A stretch of DNA of 64,000 nt from Schleiferilactobacillus perolens DSM 12744 (GCF_001435585.1 NZ_AZEC01000003.1:236954-300953); one strand, 5' to 3'; positions 25,093-33,743 are shown, numbered from the stretch's first letter. The notes: generated by a model not told the origin, from the sequence alone. Numbers and translations: made by a program.

Positions 25093-25986
25093 TTAAACGG
25101 AATGATCCGTGGATTCATCGGTCAACCGGCCCAGTTCGACCTGGGTGGTCACGTGACAGATATCATATTGAGACGTTAATAGACGATCACAGCGTTCTAG
25201 AAACGCGTTGTTGCCATCCATGGTATCTCGGACCAAATGAACGGTGCACGCATTCTCCGTCGTGCTCAGCGGCCAAATGTGCAGGTCATGAATTTCAATC
25301 ACACTGGGCATTTTCAATAAGGATTGTTTAACGTGGTCTAAGTCGATGTTTTTCGGCACAACGTCTAGAGAAAGCCGGGTCGCGTCCATGAACAAATGCC
25401 AGGTGCTGATTAAAATGATCACCGCAATAATCAAACTGATGACCGGATCAAGCCAGTACCAATCGGTGAACAGCATAACGATCCCAGCAATGACCACACC
25501 CACAGAAACGGCGGTATCGGCGGCCATGTGCAAGAAAGCCCCACGAATATTCAGATCGTTCTTTTGCCCCGATAAGAATAGAAAGGCAGTCAATCCGTTG
25601 ATGACCACGCCGACAGCGGCGACAATGATCACTGACCAACCTGAGACCGGCGCCGGGTGCTGAACTCTCTGGACGGCTTCAATGATGATCCCGCCAATGG
25701 CCACGAGTAGAATCATGGCGTTGAGCAAAGCAGCTAAGATGGACGACCGTTTGTAGCCATACGTAAATTTTTTAGTAGCGGCCCGTTGACTGAGAATCAT
25801 GGCCACCCAAGAAATTACAAGTCCTAAGACATCCGATAAATTATGTCCGGCATCCGCTACCAGGGCTAATGACCCCATGGTGAGTCCGACACCGCCCTCA
25901 ATGATAATAAATGCCGCATTTAAGCCAATGCCCCATTTGAAGGCCGCCGTATGATCCTTCGGCGGTTCAGCGTGAACATGTGCCAT
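25093..25986 (-). CDS. Cation diffusion facilitator (zinc-type efflux)
   Basis: Proton-coupled divalent metal exporter, 297 residues, six TM helices plus a cytoplasmic domain. The transport-site residues are present: ADAGHNLSDV in TM2 and HMAADTAVSVG in TM5 (an H-x3-D and D-x3-D-type site as in ZitB/CzcD zinc exporters). His residues at the N-terminus (HVHAEPPKDH) and the C-terminal HDLHIW beta strand are also typical. Start ATG 25986 follows GGGAGGTG. A palindrome just upstream may be its metal-sensor operator. Confidence 0.92.
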   Translation of the reverse strand: MAHVHAEPPKDHTAAFKWGIGLNAAFIIIEGGVGLTMGSLALVADAGHNLSDVLGLVISWVAMILSQRAATKKFTYGYKRSSILAALLNAMILLVAIGGIIIEAVQRVQHPAPVSGWSVIIVAAVGVVINGLTAFLFLSGQKNDLNIRGAFLHMAADTAVSVGVVIAGIVMLFTDWYWLDPVISLIIAVIILISTWHLFMDATRLSLDVVPKNIDLDHVKQSLLKMPSVIEIHDLHIWPLSTTENACTVHLVRDTMDGNNAFLERCDRLLTSQYDICHVTTQVELGRLTDESTDHSV

Positions 25987-26013
25987 AAAAATGCACCTCC
26001 CAATTTTTCGACA

Positions 26014-26047
26014 ACATATGAATACATGAACATATCTTCATATGTAT
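26014..26047. promoter_or_regulatory. Candidate metal-sensor operator of the CDF gene
   Basis: ACATATGAA...TTCATATGT inverted repeat with a nested ATGAA/TTCAT, 28 bases upstream of the CDF start. Its A+T-rich TGAAC-centred palindrome resembles ArsR/SmtB (CzrA) operators. No sensor gene lies in the window, so the regulator would act from elsewhere. Confidence 0.5.
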
Positions 26048-26063
26048 TGTAACACCGCGAGCA

Positions 26064-26101
26064 AAAGAAAACACCAGCGAGTTGAAAAAACAGGCTGGTG
26101 T
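26064..26101 (-). terminator. Terminator of asparaginase gene
   Basis: On the minus strand ACACCAGC / GCTGGTGT stem followed by TTTTCTTTT. Confidence 0.75.
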
Positions 26102-26107
26102 GGGTAA

Positions 26108-27016
26108 TTAGTTTGTTTTGAGCGGGGTGATTATGGGGTGATCTCCATTGGGGGCCGCATTGTACACCTGGACTGGACCATCCGCTTGCGCCACAGCAAA
26201 GGGGAAAGGAACATTTGTGGCAATACCAAAGTCGCCATCGGCCCGCAATGCCACATAAGAAAATTCCCGCGGCTTTTCTCCCCGATCTTGAAGCTTGGCA
26301 ATAAACGGATAAACCGCCTGGCGCAATGCCTCAGTGGCGCTGAGGCCGGTACCCATGAGGCGGACGGTTTCATAACTCAAACTGGCTTTCATGATATCTT
26401 CGCCCATACCTGTTGCGGCGGCACCGCCAATCTGACTATCGACGTAATAGCCGGCACCGGGGAGAGGGGAGTCACCAACACGGCCGGTTCGTTTCATGAA
26501 TAAACCCGAAGTTGAGGTGCCCACTGCCATGCGCTGCTGACTGTCCAGGGCCAGCATACAAACAGTATCGTGACCATCATAGGGATTGAGTTCACTGTTT
26601 GCCAATTGTTTCTGCTTTTCTGTCCATTTTTGCGCTGCCTTGGGGGTCAACATGTTTTTTAAAACAAAACCGTGGGTGCTGGCATATTCAGTGGCTCCGG
26701 TGCCCACCAGCAAATTATTGGCCGGTTCTTGAGCCAGTGCTTGGGCGACGGCAATTGGGTTAGCGATATCCCGGGCGCCGGCAACCGCCCCAATACGGAA
26801 ATTATCGCCGTTCATAAAGGCCGCATCGGTTTCGACGATTCCGGCGGCATTGGGCAATCCACCAAAGCCCACAGATTGAAAGTTGGGATTATCTTCTACA
26901 GCTTTAATGGCCGTGACCACCGCATCGCCGGCCCAAGCATCGTTTTGCAGCTGGGGCATGGCGGCGGCAAGTCCGGTGGCGGCCATCTCCCACGTACCGA
27001 TCATGGTTATTGACAT
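26108..27016 (-). CDS. Ntn-hydrolase: N4-(beta-GlcNAc)-Asn amidase / isoaspartyl peptidase
   Basis: Autoprocessed N-terminal nucleophile hydrolase, about 302 residues. The precursor should be cut before the Thr in DGHDTVCML (about residue 150), which becomes the nucleophile. GTSTSG and the signature GRVGDSPLPGAGYYVD, then GGAAATGMGED, are conserved in the glycosylasparaginase family. It could release aspartate from isoaspartyl peptides or glycosyl-asparagine; which one is unclear. Start ATG 27016 lies nine bases after GGAGG; the in-frame ATG at 27025 abuts the site. Alone between two terminators. Confidence 0.87.
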   Translation of the reverse strand: MSITMIGTWEMAATGLAAAMPQLQNDAWAGDAVVTAIKAVEDNPNFQSVGFGGLPNAAGIVETDAAFMNGDNFRIGAVAGARDIANPIAVAQALAQEPANNLLVGTGATEYASTHGFVLKNMLTPKAAQKWTEKQKQLANSELNPYDGHDTVCMLALDSQQRMAVGTSTSGLFMKRTGRVGDSPLPGAGYYVDSQIGGAAATGMGEDIMKASLSYETVRLMGTGLSATEALRQAVYPFIAKLQDRGEKPREFSYVALRADGDFGIATNVPFPFAVAQADGPVQVYNAAPNGDHPIITPLKTN

Positions 27017-27092
27017 CACAATCATCCTCCAGTATTGAGTTGAATACCGTTACATTATCCCACACCAGAACGACCGGGGGCCATTTTGCGGG

Positions 27093-27136
27093 CAAAAAAA
27101 GAGAACTCGCACATGCTGTACGAGTCCAACCTTCTC
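27093..27136 (-). terminator. Terminator downstream of GNAT gene
   Basis: Minus strand: GAGAA..ACTCG / CGAGT..TTCTC stem followed by seven T. Confidence 0.6.
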
Positions 27137-27209
27137 CCCAAACGAACAATTACATTGTAGCGCTTACACGACTGAAATACCAGCCTTTTTTAGAATAATA
27201 AGCCACAAA

Positions 27210-27719
27210 TTATAGTTTGATCCGGGTAAAGTATTCTTCCCCGTTTTCACCTGCAATCACGGCCCCGTTTTTCAATTGGACGGCCAGGGAAGCAGGATTG
27301 TTTCGGTGGACGGATAAATATATTTCGTCCTCGTGAATAATTTGCCGGGCCTCTTGGATCGCCAGCGCGAGACCCTGATTGGCATAACCCCGGCCGCGAA
27401 AGGCTGGCAGAATCGCATAACCAATATGGCCAGCCCCGTGACGCAAGGCGGGAGTGAGGTAATGGCGTACCTTAAAAAGTCCGACAATGTGGTCGTCGGA
27501 CCACAAGAAAAAGTCAGTTTCCGGCACGTAGCCATTTGGCAGATTAATACCTGTTGGATTGTTAAGTAATTGAGCCAGTCCGGTGGTCATAAATATTTCC
27601 CGGGACATACCCGCATAGACATTCGTAAAGCCATGTTCACTGGGCAAATGAGTTAAGGCATCAAACTCTGCCTCGGCATCCGCTTGATTGGCCGCTTTGA
27701 GATACAACACAGTCCGCAC
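27210..27719 (-). CDS. GNAT family N-acetyltransferase
   Basis: 169-residue acetyl-CoA dependent acyltransferase. The acetyl-CoA loop FRGRGYANQGLALAI is at about residues 107-121, preceded by the beta4 strand GHIGYAIL. The target amine is unknown. The start is uncertain: GTG 27719 is very close to AGGAT, and GTG 27710 (ten bases from it) is also possible. Lies downstream of rpmG but is separated from it by a terminator. Confidence 0.85.
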   Translation of the reverse strand: MRTVLYLKAANQADAEAEFDALTHLPSEHGFTNVYAGMSREIFMTTGLAQLLNNPTGINLPNGYVPETDFFLWSDDHIVGLFKVRHYLTPALRHGAGHIGYAILPAFRGRGYANQGLALAIQEARQIIHEDEIYLSVHRNNPASLAVQLKNGAVIAGENGEEYFTRIKL

Positions 27720-27731
27720 ATCCTATCTAAA

Positions 27732-27778
27732 ATAAAAAGCACCGCCACAATTGGTGAAAACCAACTGCCACGGTGCTC
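27732..27778 (-). terminator. Terminator of rpmG
   Basis: Minus strand: AGCACCG / CGGTGCT outer stem with an inner TTGGT/ACCAA, followed by TTTTTATTTT. Confidence 0.85.
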
Positions 27779-27792
27779 GATCAACGTATTGA

Positions 27793-27942
27793 TTATTTGG
27801 ATTCAGTGAATACCACGCGCTTACGCAGTTTAGGTGAATACTTCGTCAGCTTCAGCCGATCCGGAGTGTTCCGCTTGTTCTTTGAAGTCAAATAAATCTT
27901 TTCGCCAGTTTCTTTGTTTTCAAGCATAATCCAGTTACGCAT
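27793..27942 (-). CDS. rpmG: Ribosomal protein L33, cysteine-free (zinc-independent) form
   Basis: 49-residue L33 of the large ribosomal subunit. It matches the family pattern [24 protein letters not shown]. The four zinc-binding cysteines of the C+ form (CxxC near residues 9-12 and CPxxxK later) are absent: LENKETGE occurs where CTECGE would be, and YSP where YCP would be. Such C- paralogues are usually induced under zinc limitation in place of the zinc form. Start ATG has GAGGGGTG. Monocistronic with its own terminator. Confidence 0.9.
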   Translation of the reverse strand: MRNWIMLENKETGEKIYLTSKNKRNTPDRLKLTKYSPKLRKRVVFTESK

Positions 27943-28001
27943 ATTCGTTCACCCCTCGCGTATAGTTTTACTTGTTAATGATACAAGAATGGTCAGAAAA
28001 G

Positions 28002-29153
28002 TCAATCATCGATTGTAATCTTATTGCGGCCCTGCCCCTTGGACTGGTACAACATTCGGTCGGTGCGTTCATAGAAATCACTGGCGGATTCGTCCGTTTC
28101 CCGCAGTTGCGCCACGCCCACGGAAATCGTGACGTTGACGGTGATGTCGTCCACCTGGACATCCGTATAAGCAATATGCTGTTGAATGGTTTTGGCCAGC
28201 TTGGCGGCATCCTCCAAGTAAACCCCTGGCAATAAAATATTGAACTCTTCACCGCCCACCCGATAACTGCGAGCGGTGGGGTAGGTGATGGTCTCTTGAC
28301 TAAGGATTTGCCCCAGCGTCGTGAGGACTTTGTTACCAGCGAGATGACCGTGGGCATCGTTTAATGCTTTAAACCAATCAATGTCTAAGGCAATCATCGT
28401 CAGGGGACGTTCCTGCTGCTGATATTCTTTATACAGCCGCTGGTAATCTTGTTCAAAAACACCAAAATTGCGCAGTCCGGTTAAGTGGTCATAAGTGGCC
28501 GCGTAAGTCATGGTGCTGAGCCGCGTCGTTTCGCTATCCAGTACGCGCAAGGCATAACCGAGCAGCCAGTTGAAGATGACAAAGCTCAAGAACTCAGTGA
28601 GTGCTTCGAGGGCTGTTAAATGGCCGAACCGATGTAATGGAAGAAAATAAGCGATCAACCAAAATGCCCCGCCAATGATATCTAACCACAAAAACACCCA
28701 CATTTGGCCTGCCCGTGTGCGTTCCGCATTGGTTAAGACAAACGCCGTTGCCGCGTAGAGGAGCGTAGAAACAATCCATTCTTCCCAGGTCCCAGGGGTC
28801 CAGCCAAAGAAGACAAATCGCGACAGTGCGTTAACTGCTACCACAATCAAACCACCCCGACGACCGAGGTAAATGATAGTGTACACCATGACTAAGATGC
28901 GAAAGTTGGCCAGCAATTCAATGGAATTGGTTCGATGGCCGAGATATTGAAAATAGATTGCCAGTGCCGAGAAATAGAGGACGCACACGAAGTTCAATAA
29001 ACCCACAGTATAGTCAATCCGCTGATGCCGATTGATGGTATAAGAAATCACCGACTGTAATAGCAGTCGGTTGAGCATCACAATTCCTAGCATCACGAAG
29101 ATACCAGTTAATAACGGTTGGAAAGCCCAAACTGTGGGTAACACTGACATCAT
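28002..29153 (-). CDS. Membrane diguanylate cyclase (GGDEF domain)
   Basis: Makes cyclic di-GMP from two GTP. 383 residues: about six TM helices in the first 205 residues (a MASE-like sensor region that I cannot name) followed by a complete GGDEF domain. The active-site loop reads GGEEF (about residue 311), with YDHLTGLRN at the start and DIDWFKALND in the metal-binding region, so it looks active. An RxxD inhibitory site five residues before the loop is not present. The start overlaps the NADH oxidase stop (ATGA), so the two are coupled. Confidence 0.9.
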   Translation of the reverse strand: MMSVLPTVWAFQPLLTGIFVMLGIVMLNRLLLQSVISYTINRHQRIDYTVGLLNFVCVLYFSALAIYFQYLGHRTNSIELLANFRILVMVYTIIYLGRRGGLIVVAVNALSRFVFFGWTPGTWEEWIVSTLLYAATAFVLTNAERTRAGQMWVFLWLDIIGGAFWLIAYFLPLHRFGHLTALEALTEFLSFVIFNWLLGYALRVLDSETTRLSTMTYAATYDHLTGLRNFGVFEQDYQRLYKEYQQQERPLTMIALDIDWFKALNDAHGHLAGNKVLTTLGQILSQETITYPTARSYRVGGEEFNILLPGVYLEDAAKLAKTIQQHIAYTDVQVDDITVNVTISVGVAQLRETDESASDFYERTDRMLYQSKGQGRNKITIDD

Positions 29154-30517
29154 TCCTGTTTCTTGGCTGCGACGGCCTGTTCTTGAGCAATGGCCTGTTG
29201 CGCAACCAGGTTGAGATAATTAAACGGTTGGTCGAAGTGGGGTTGGAAAAGCATATCCACATAGGCCAAATCGTCGATGGTGTTGCGGTTTTGAATCGCG
29301 ATGGAGACCGCATTGGCGCTTTGGGTCAGCTCATGGGTACTCCAGAATTGGGCACCAAGAATGCGTCGGGTGGGCCGTTCATAAACCAAGTCGATCGTTA
29401 CTGGGGCATTGGGATGCATAAAGTCCGGCCGATAGCTGCCTTCATAAGTCACAGAAGCTGCGTCTAAACCATCTTCCAATGCGGTGCGCAAAGTGGCCCC
29501 AGTAGATGCCAGAGTGTGGTCAAAGAGCAGCATGGCGGTGGATCCTTGGGTGCCCATAAACTTTTGCACTGGCCCAAACAAGTTCCGAGCGGCCAGCATC
29601 CCTTGTCGTACCGCATTGGTGGCCAAGGGAATATAGGCATTTCGACCAGTGGGATTAAACCGGACGGTGCAGGCATCCCCTGCTGCAAAAATATCTGGGT
29701 CAGATGTTTGCTGGTAATCATTGGTGATAATGGCGCCATGTTTGTCCATATCGACCTGTCCGCGCAACAATTCCGTATTGGCCATAAAACCCGTGCACAC
29801 AATGACCAAATCAGCTTGATAATCCTGATCATTGGTTTCAATAATCACGCCGCCGGTCTCCTTGTTTCCCCGAAATGATTTCACCCGCTTGTTCAGGTGA
29901 ATGTCGACGCCATGGCTAGCCAGTAATGCGGTAGCTATGTCCGAGATGTTTTGGTCAATATAGTGATTGAGAATTTGATTGTTCCCTTGGATCAGTGTGA
30001 CATCGTGATCCGTCCGGGCATAGGCATCGGTCAGTTCCACACCGACATAGCCGCCACCCACTATAGTCACATGCTTGTGTTTCTTGGCCGTATCATGAAT
30101 TGCCTGTGCCTGCCAATAATCTTTGCACAAAAGGACCCGCTCATGGTCGATCCCAATGAGCGGCGGGACGATTACATAGGAACCGGTGGTCATAATTAGT
30201 TTATCATAGCGGTCTTGGAAAACGGCATGGGTCTCCAGGTTTTCCACAGTTAAAGTCTTGGTGGCGGCATCAATTTTTAAGACATCGTGCTTGATGCGCA
30301 CAGTAGCCCCCAGGTCGCTCAGATCTGCCGGAGTGGCGTAAAACATGTCTTCTAATCGCTGCACGGTGCCGCTTAAGTAAAGTGGAATACCGCAGGAAAG
30401 GAAGGATACGTTATTGTCCCGCTCGTACACAGTGACCTGGGCGTCAGGATGTTCCTGATGAATCTGGCGTACCGCAGCAACCCCCGCATGCGTACACCCC
30501 ACGATAACGACTTTCAC
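29150..30517 (-). CDS. nox: NADH oxidase (CoA-disulfide reductase family)
   Basis: FAD-dependent oxidase that reduces O2 (to water in the Nox2 type) with NADH, 455 residues. FAD-binding VIVGCTHAGVAA at residues 4-15, redox-active Cys in SFLSCGIP near residue 43, NADH-binding VGGGYVGVE near 155 and the second FAD motif FAAGDA near 278 are all intact. GTG 30517 follows GGGGAT. It lies between an EAL gene and a GGDEF gene, overlapping the latter by four bases. This links oxygen and NADH metabolism to c-di-GMP genes by position only. Confidence 0.92.
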   Translation of the reverse strand: MKVVIVGCTHAGVAAVRQIHQEHPDAQVTVYERDNNVSFLSCGIPLYLSGTVQRLEDMFYATPADLSDLGATVRIKHDVLKIDAATKTLTVENLETHAVFQDRYDKLIMTTGSYVIVPPLIGIDHERVLLCKDYWQAQAIHDTAKKHKHVTIVGGGYVGVELTDAYARTDHDVTLIQGNNQILNHYIDQNISDIATALLASHGVDIHLNKRVKSFRGNKETGGVIIETNDQDYQADLVIVCTGFMANTELLRGQVDMDKHGAIITNDYQQTSDPDIFAAGDACTVRFNPTGRNAYIPLATNAVRQGMLAARNLFGPVQKFMGTQGSTAMLLFDHTLASTGATLRTALEDGLDAASVTYEGSYRPDFMHPNAPVTIDLVYERPTRRILGAQFWSTHELTQSANAVSIAIQNRNTIDDLAYVDMLFQPHFDQPFNYLNLVAQQAIAQEQAVAAKKQE

Positions 30518-30554
30518 AATTTATCCCCATTTCTATTCTATGTAATGCCTGTAA

Positions 30555-31253
30555 TTAATCTGGATCGTCTGGCTTAACTTTTAACAAAGTCGGCTTGCCG
30601 TAAAAGTAACCTTGTCTGAAGGTCACATCCAGTTGATCAAGAACCGCATCATCATGTGCGTCTTCGATCCCTTCAACGATAAACCGTAACTTGTGGGCAG
30701 CAGCAATATCCCGCCAAAAAATCAACTTCTTTTGTAATTGTGGATCATCAATACCGACAGAGAAGTTTTGCAGCGCAAATTTCATCTCGCTGGCATAAGG
30801 GAGTAATGGTTTCACATCGGCGACTTGATTTTGCCCAGTCCCGACATCGTCCAGGCTGATTTCCATACCGCGGGCATCGTACTGACTGATCATCGGCAGC
30901 ATTTGGGCAATGGAGATGTCTATATCTGTTTCTTCTTCTGTCAATTCGACATTTAACCGCACCGGGCGCAAGAGACTTTGGGCTTTGATCAAGGCCGTAT
31001 TGATTTCCTCGTTCAGCATCTGCGTGCGATTCAAATTGACAGAGACAGAGCCCACTTTTAAGCGGACCTTCTCGGTGGTGGCCACCAGGACCGACGCGAT
31101 GGTGGCGGCGGGAATGGCCGCAAAACTTTGCGGCGGCCGCCAACCCTCATCAGTATACTGCTTCATTAATAATTCATATCCAATGACGGCATTATTCACG
31201 CTGTCTAATTGGAGTTGAATAAAGTAACGATAAATCCCATATGGTTTCGGCAT
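30555..31253 (-). CDS. EAL-domain cyclic di-GMP phosphodiesterase
   Basis: 232-residue stand-alone EAL domain, soluble. The signature is YELL rather than EAL-L, but each catalytic position can be matched: Glu in YELL, Asn in VNLN, Glu in VELTEE, Asp-Asp in LDDVGTG, Lys in MKFA, Glu in EGIE and Gln in QGYFYG. It could therefore hydrolyse c-di-GMP, although loop 6 (DDVGTG for DDFGTG) differs slightly. ATG 31253 has GGGGAG eight bases upstream; the longer frame is unsupported. First of EAL-nox-GGDEF. Confidence 0.85.
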   Translation of the reverse strand: MPKPYGIYRYFIQLQLDSVNNAVIGYELLMKQYTDEGWRPPQSFAAIPAATIASVLVATTEKVRLKVGSVSVNLNRTQMLNEEINTALIKAQSLLRPVRLNVELTEEETDIDISIAQMLPMISQYDARGMEISLDDVGTGQNQVADVKPLLPYASEMKFALQNFSVGIDDPQLQKKLIFWRDIAAAHKLRFIVEGIEDAHDDAVLDQLDVTFRQGYFYGKPTLLKVKPDDPD

Positions 31254-31331
31254 GCAAGTAACTCCCCTAAAATAACATTCGTCATTTTTAATATTAATGG
31301 AAAGTAGCCGATTACACAACTGAGAGGACTG

Positions 31332-31544
31332 TCAAAAGTGGGAATTATCGTAGACTAAAATATCCCCGGGTTGGCAGTCTAAAGCTGCGCAAAGCTTGGC
31401 CAAGGTGGAGAATCGGATCGCCTTGGCTTTTCCGGTTTTAAGGATAGATAAATTGGCCATGGTCATGTCCACGGCGGCGGCCAACTCAGTCAAGGTCATA
31501 TGGCGTTTGAGCAGCATCATGTCTAAGGTCACTTGAATTTCCAT
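31332..31544 (-). CDS. Xre family transcriptional regulator (YozG-like)
   Basis: 70-residue single-domain helix-turn-helix protein. The helices MTLTELAAAVDMTMANLSILKTG and the closing FSTLAKLCAALDCQPGDIL are typical of the Cro/C1 YozG-type regulators that are encoded next to DUF2975 proteins. Starts 13 bases after the DUF2975 stop with AGGAGGG. It may control its own operon and perhaps the c-di-GMP genes that follow 79 bases downstream. Confidence 0.9.
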   Translation of the reverse strand: MEIQVTLDMMLLKRHMTLTELAAAVDMTMANLSILKTGKAKAIRFSTLAKLCAALDCQPGDILVYDNSHF

Positions 31545-31557
31545 TGCTTGCGCCCTC

Positions 31558-32034
31558 CTATATTGTCAAGTCGTTTTCTTCCTTGTACTGCAACGCGGTT
31601 TGCCACAGCCGCTGCAAAATTGCCAAGAAAATGGTGACAACCAGAGGAACAGCCGTGAAGCAAAGACCAATGAGCATCATCCCCGGCGCATCTTCACTCT
31701 GGGTGGCCACATAAATTTGCGGCAAAGTCCCACATATAGCCAATGTCATTGCTGCGGTCGACCACTTTAGCCAGCGCAGCAATTGGACCACGCGGGTGGT
31801 GAAGGCCTGATTGTGATCAGCGGCAAAGAGTAATCGTGAAGCCAGCCAAGCTGCAACATAAAAGCTCACCGCAGCCCCATAGATTCCGGCGCCAAAAAAC
31901 CATGCCGTTATCTGATTTCCATAAACTTGATACAACCGGGCGGGGAACCGAGGGAATAAGAAGACGGCAAAAAGAGTCACTACCAAACAAGCAGCCACCA
32001 ACATTAATTGCAACAACCAAGAACGTATTTTCAT
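31558..32034 (-). CDS. DUF2975 membrane protein
   Basis: 158-residue membrane protein with four TM helices (about 7-27, 42-65, 88-108, 120-145). This length and topology and the paired Xre gene identify the DUF2975 family; its function is unknown, possibly sensing for the regulator. The ribosome site is weak. Divergent from the purine permease gene. Confidence 0.82.
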   Translation of the reverse strand: MKIRSWLLQLMLVAACLVVTLFAVFLFPRFPARLYQVYGNQITAWFFGAGIYGAAVSFYVAAWLASRLLFAADHNQAFTTRVVQLLRWLKWSTAAMTLAICGTLPQIYVATQSEDAPGMMLIGLCFTAVPLVVTIFLAILQRLWQTALQYKEENDLTI

Positions 32035-32143
32035 GGTTAACCCAACTTTCTTTCGTGTTTTTCATCATTTAGTATCTCACAGACTGTTATTGATAAACGA
32101 TAAAAATTTATTAATTAGCGATAAATACAAGGCGGCAGCATTG

Positions 32144-32190
32144 ATTGTTCGGGTTTGCGTGACCAAGCATCCAATAAAAACACGAACAAT
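32144..32190. promoter_or_regulatory. Candidate PurR boxes upstream of purine permease
   Basis: ATTGTTCGGGTTT (32144-32156, minus-strand box AAACCCGAACAAT) matches the PurBox consensus AWWWCCGAACWWT at 12 of 13 positions. AAACACGAACAAT (32178-32190) matches at 11 of 13. They are in inverted orientation, 21 bases apart, slightly more than the usual 16-17. A further palindrome AACGAAAA/TTTTCGTT follows near 32194-32214. Confidence 0.5.
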
Positions 32191-32225
32191 AAAAACGAAA
32201 AATATATTTTCGTTCCAAAATTGGC

Positions 32226-32254
32226 TTGTTCTATCTGAAATCAATCGGTATAAT
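32226..32254 (+). promoter_or_regulatory. Promoter of purine permease gene
   Basis: TTGTTC (32226-32231), 17-base spacer, perfect TATAAT (32249-32254). The leader would be only about 25 bases, leaving no room for a purine riboswitch. Confidence 0.75.
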
Positions 32255-32285
32255 AGGCATATCAATTCGAAAAGAGGAATATATC

Positions 32286-33743
32286 TTGGACAACTTCTTC
32301 GAACTTCAGGAGAATCATACCAACACCAGTCGTGAAATTTTGGCTGGAGTCACCACATTTTTCGCGATGTCCTATATTTTGTTCGTCAATCCATCCGTAT
32401 TATCGCAAACTGGCATGCCCAGTCAGGCCGTTTTTCTGGCCACCATTGTCGCCTCCGTCATCGGGACTGCCTTCATGGGCTTGTTTGCCAACGTGCCTTA
32501 TGCACTGGCACCTGGGATGGGGCTCAATGCCTTCTTTACGTATACTGTTGTTTTCGCCCTTGGTTTCAAGTGGCAAGAGGCGTTAGCCCTGGTTTTCATC
32601 TGTGGCTTGATTAACATCACCATTACCGTGACCAAAGTCCGGAAGATGATTATCACGGCCATTCCCGAAGCTCTGCAACATGCCATGGGTGCGGGGATCG
32701 GTGTCTTTGTGGCCTACATTGGTTTAAAGAACGCTAATATCCTGCAATTCACGAGCGATGCCAGCAGCATTGCCACAATCAATGAAAAACCGTATTCAGC
32801 AGCAGCTACCCACTTCAAAGGCGGCGTCACCTCAGTCGTCTCCAATGGCGGGATCGTTCCAGCACTGGTTAACTTCACACAATCTGGTGCGTTATTAGCA
32901 TTAATCGGTCTATTCATCGCGATCATTCTAGTCGTGAAAAAAGTCCCAGGCGCCATCATCCTTACCATTATCTTGACCACTATTATTGGCATTCCCATGG
33001 GGGTGACCAACCTGCACCTGGCCAGTGCGAATTCATTGGGTAATGCCTTCCACCAATTAGGGACCACTTTCGGCGCTGCCTTTGGCAATCCTGGGATGGG
33101 CTCGTTATTTAGTTCCACTGGCCGCTTACCGTTGGTGCTGATGACCATCTTTGCGTTCAGTTTCTCGGATACCTTCGACACGTTAGGAACCTTCATCGGT
33201 ACCGGTCGCCGGACCGGCATCTTTTCAGACAAAGATATGTCGGATATGGAAAACGGCAAGGGCTTTTCATCCAAAATGGATAAGGCTTTGTTCGCTGATT
33301 CCATCGCCACTTCTATTGGGGCAATCTTTGGTACCTCTAATACCACAACATACGTCGAATCCAGTGCCGGTATCGGAGCTGGTGGCCGGACGGGGCTGAC
33401 CAGCGTCACGGTCGCCGTTCTTTTCCTAATCAGTGCACTCTTTGCACCGATTATTTCCATCGTGCCGACCCAAGCGATCGCACCGGCCTTGATTTTGGTC
33501 GGGATTGAAATGCTTGGATCTTTCAAGAATATCGATTGGACTGATATCACTGCAGCCATCCCAGCCTTCATGGCCTCTATCTTCATGGGTCTGTGCTACA
33601 ACATCTCCTACGGCATCGCTGCTGCCTTCATCACTTACTGCCTGATCAAACTGATCACCGGCAAAGCCAAAGATGTCCACCCGATCCTCTGGGTCGTCAC
33701 GATCCTCTTTGTGGCTAACTTCGTGGTATTGGCGATTATCTAG
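32286..33743 (+). CDS. pbuG: Purine (hypoxanthine/guanine/adenine) permease, AzgA/PbuG type
   Basis: Nucleobase permease of the AzgA-like NCS2 group, 485 residues, 12-14 TM helices. Family blocks are clear: LAGVTTFFAMSYILFVNPS near the start, PYALAPGMGLNAFFTY near residue 78, FSDTFDTLGT near 300 and GTSNTTTYVESSAGI near 355. TTG 32286 is used, with AGAGGA seven bases upstream; the earlier ATG lies within the promoter. Purine import would suit control by the PurR boxes upstream. Monocistronic. Confidence 0.9.
   Translation: MDNFFELQENHTNTSREILAGVTTFFAMSYILFVNPSVLSQTGMPSQAVFLATIVASVIGTAFMGLFANVPYALAPGMGLNAFFTYTVVFALGFKWQEALALVFICGLINITITVTKVRKMIITAIPEALQHAMGAGIGVFVAYIGLKNANILQFTSDASSIATINEKPYSAAATHFKGGVTSVVSNGGIVPALVNFTQSGALLALIGLFIAIILVVKKVPGAIILTIILTTIIGIPMGVTNLHLASANSLGNAFHQLGTTFGAAFGNPGMGSLFSSTGRLPLVLMTIFAFSFSDTFDTLGTFIGTGRRTGIFSDKDMSDMENGKGFSSKMDKALFADSIATSIGAIFGTSNTTTYVESSAGIGAGGRTGLTSVTVAVLFLISALFAPIISIVPTQAIAPALILVGIEMLGSFKNIDWTDITAAIPAFMASIFMGLCYNISYGIAAAFITYCLIKLITGKAKDVHPILWVVTILFVANFVVLAII

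Noticed and set aside
32100-32285. Purine riboswitch upstream of the purine permease
   Set aside because: The promoter leaves a leader of only about 25 bases, and no aptamer core is present.
32714-33586. 290-codon open frame on the minus strand
   Set aside because: Antisense shadow of the purine permease; composition is that of a reversed membrane protein.
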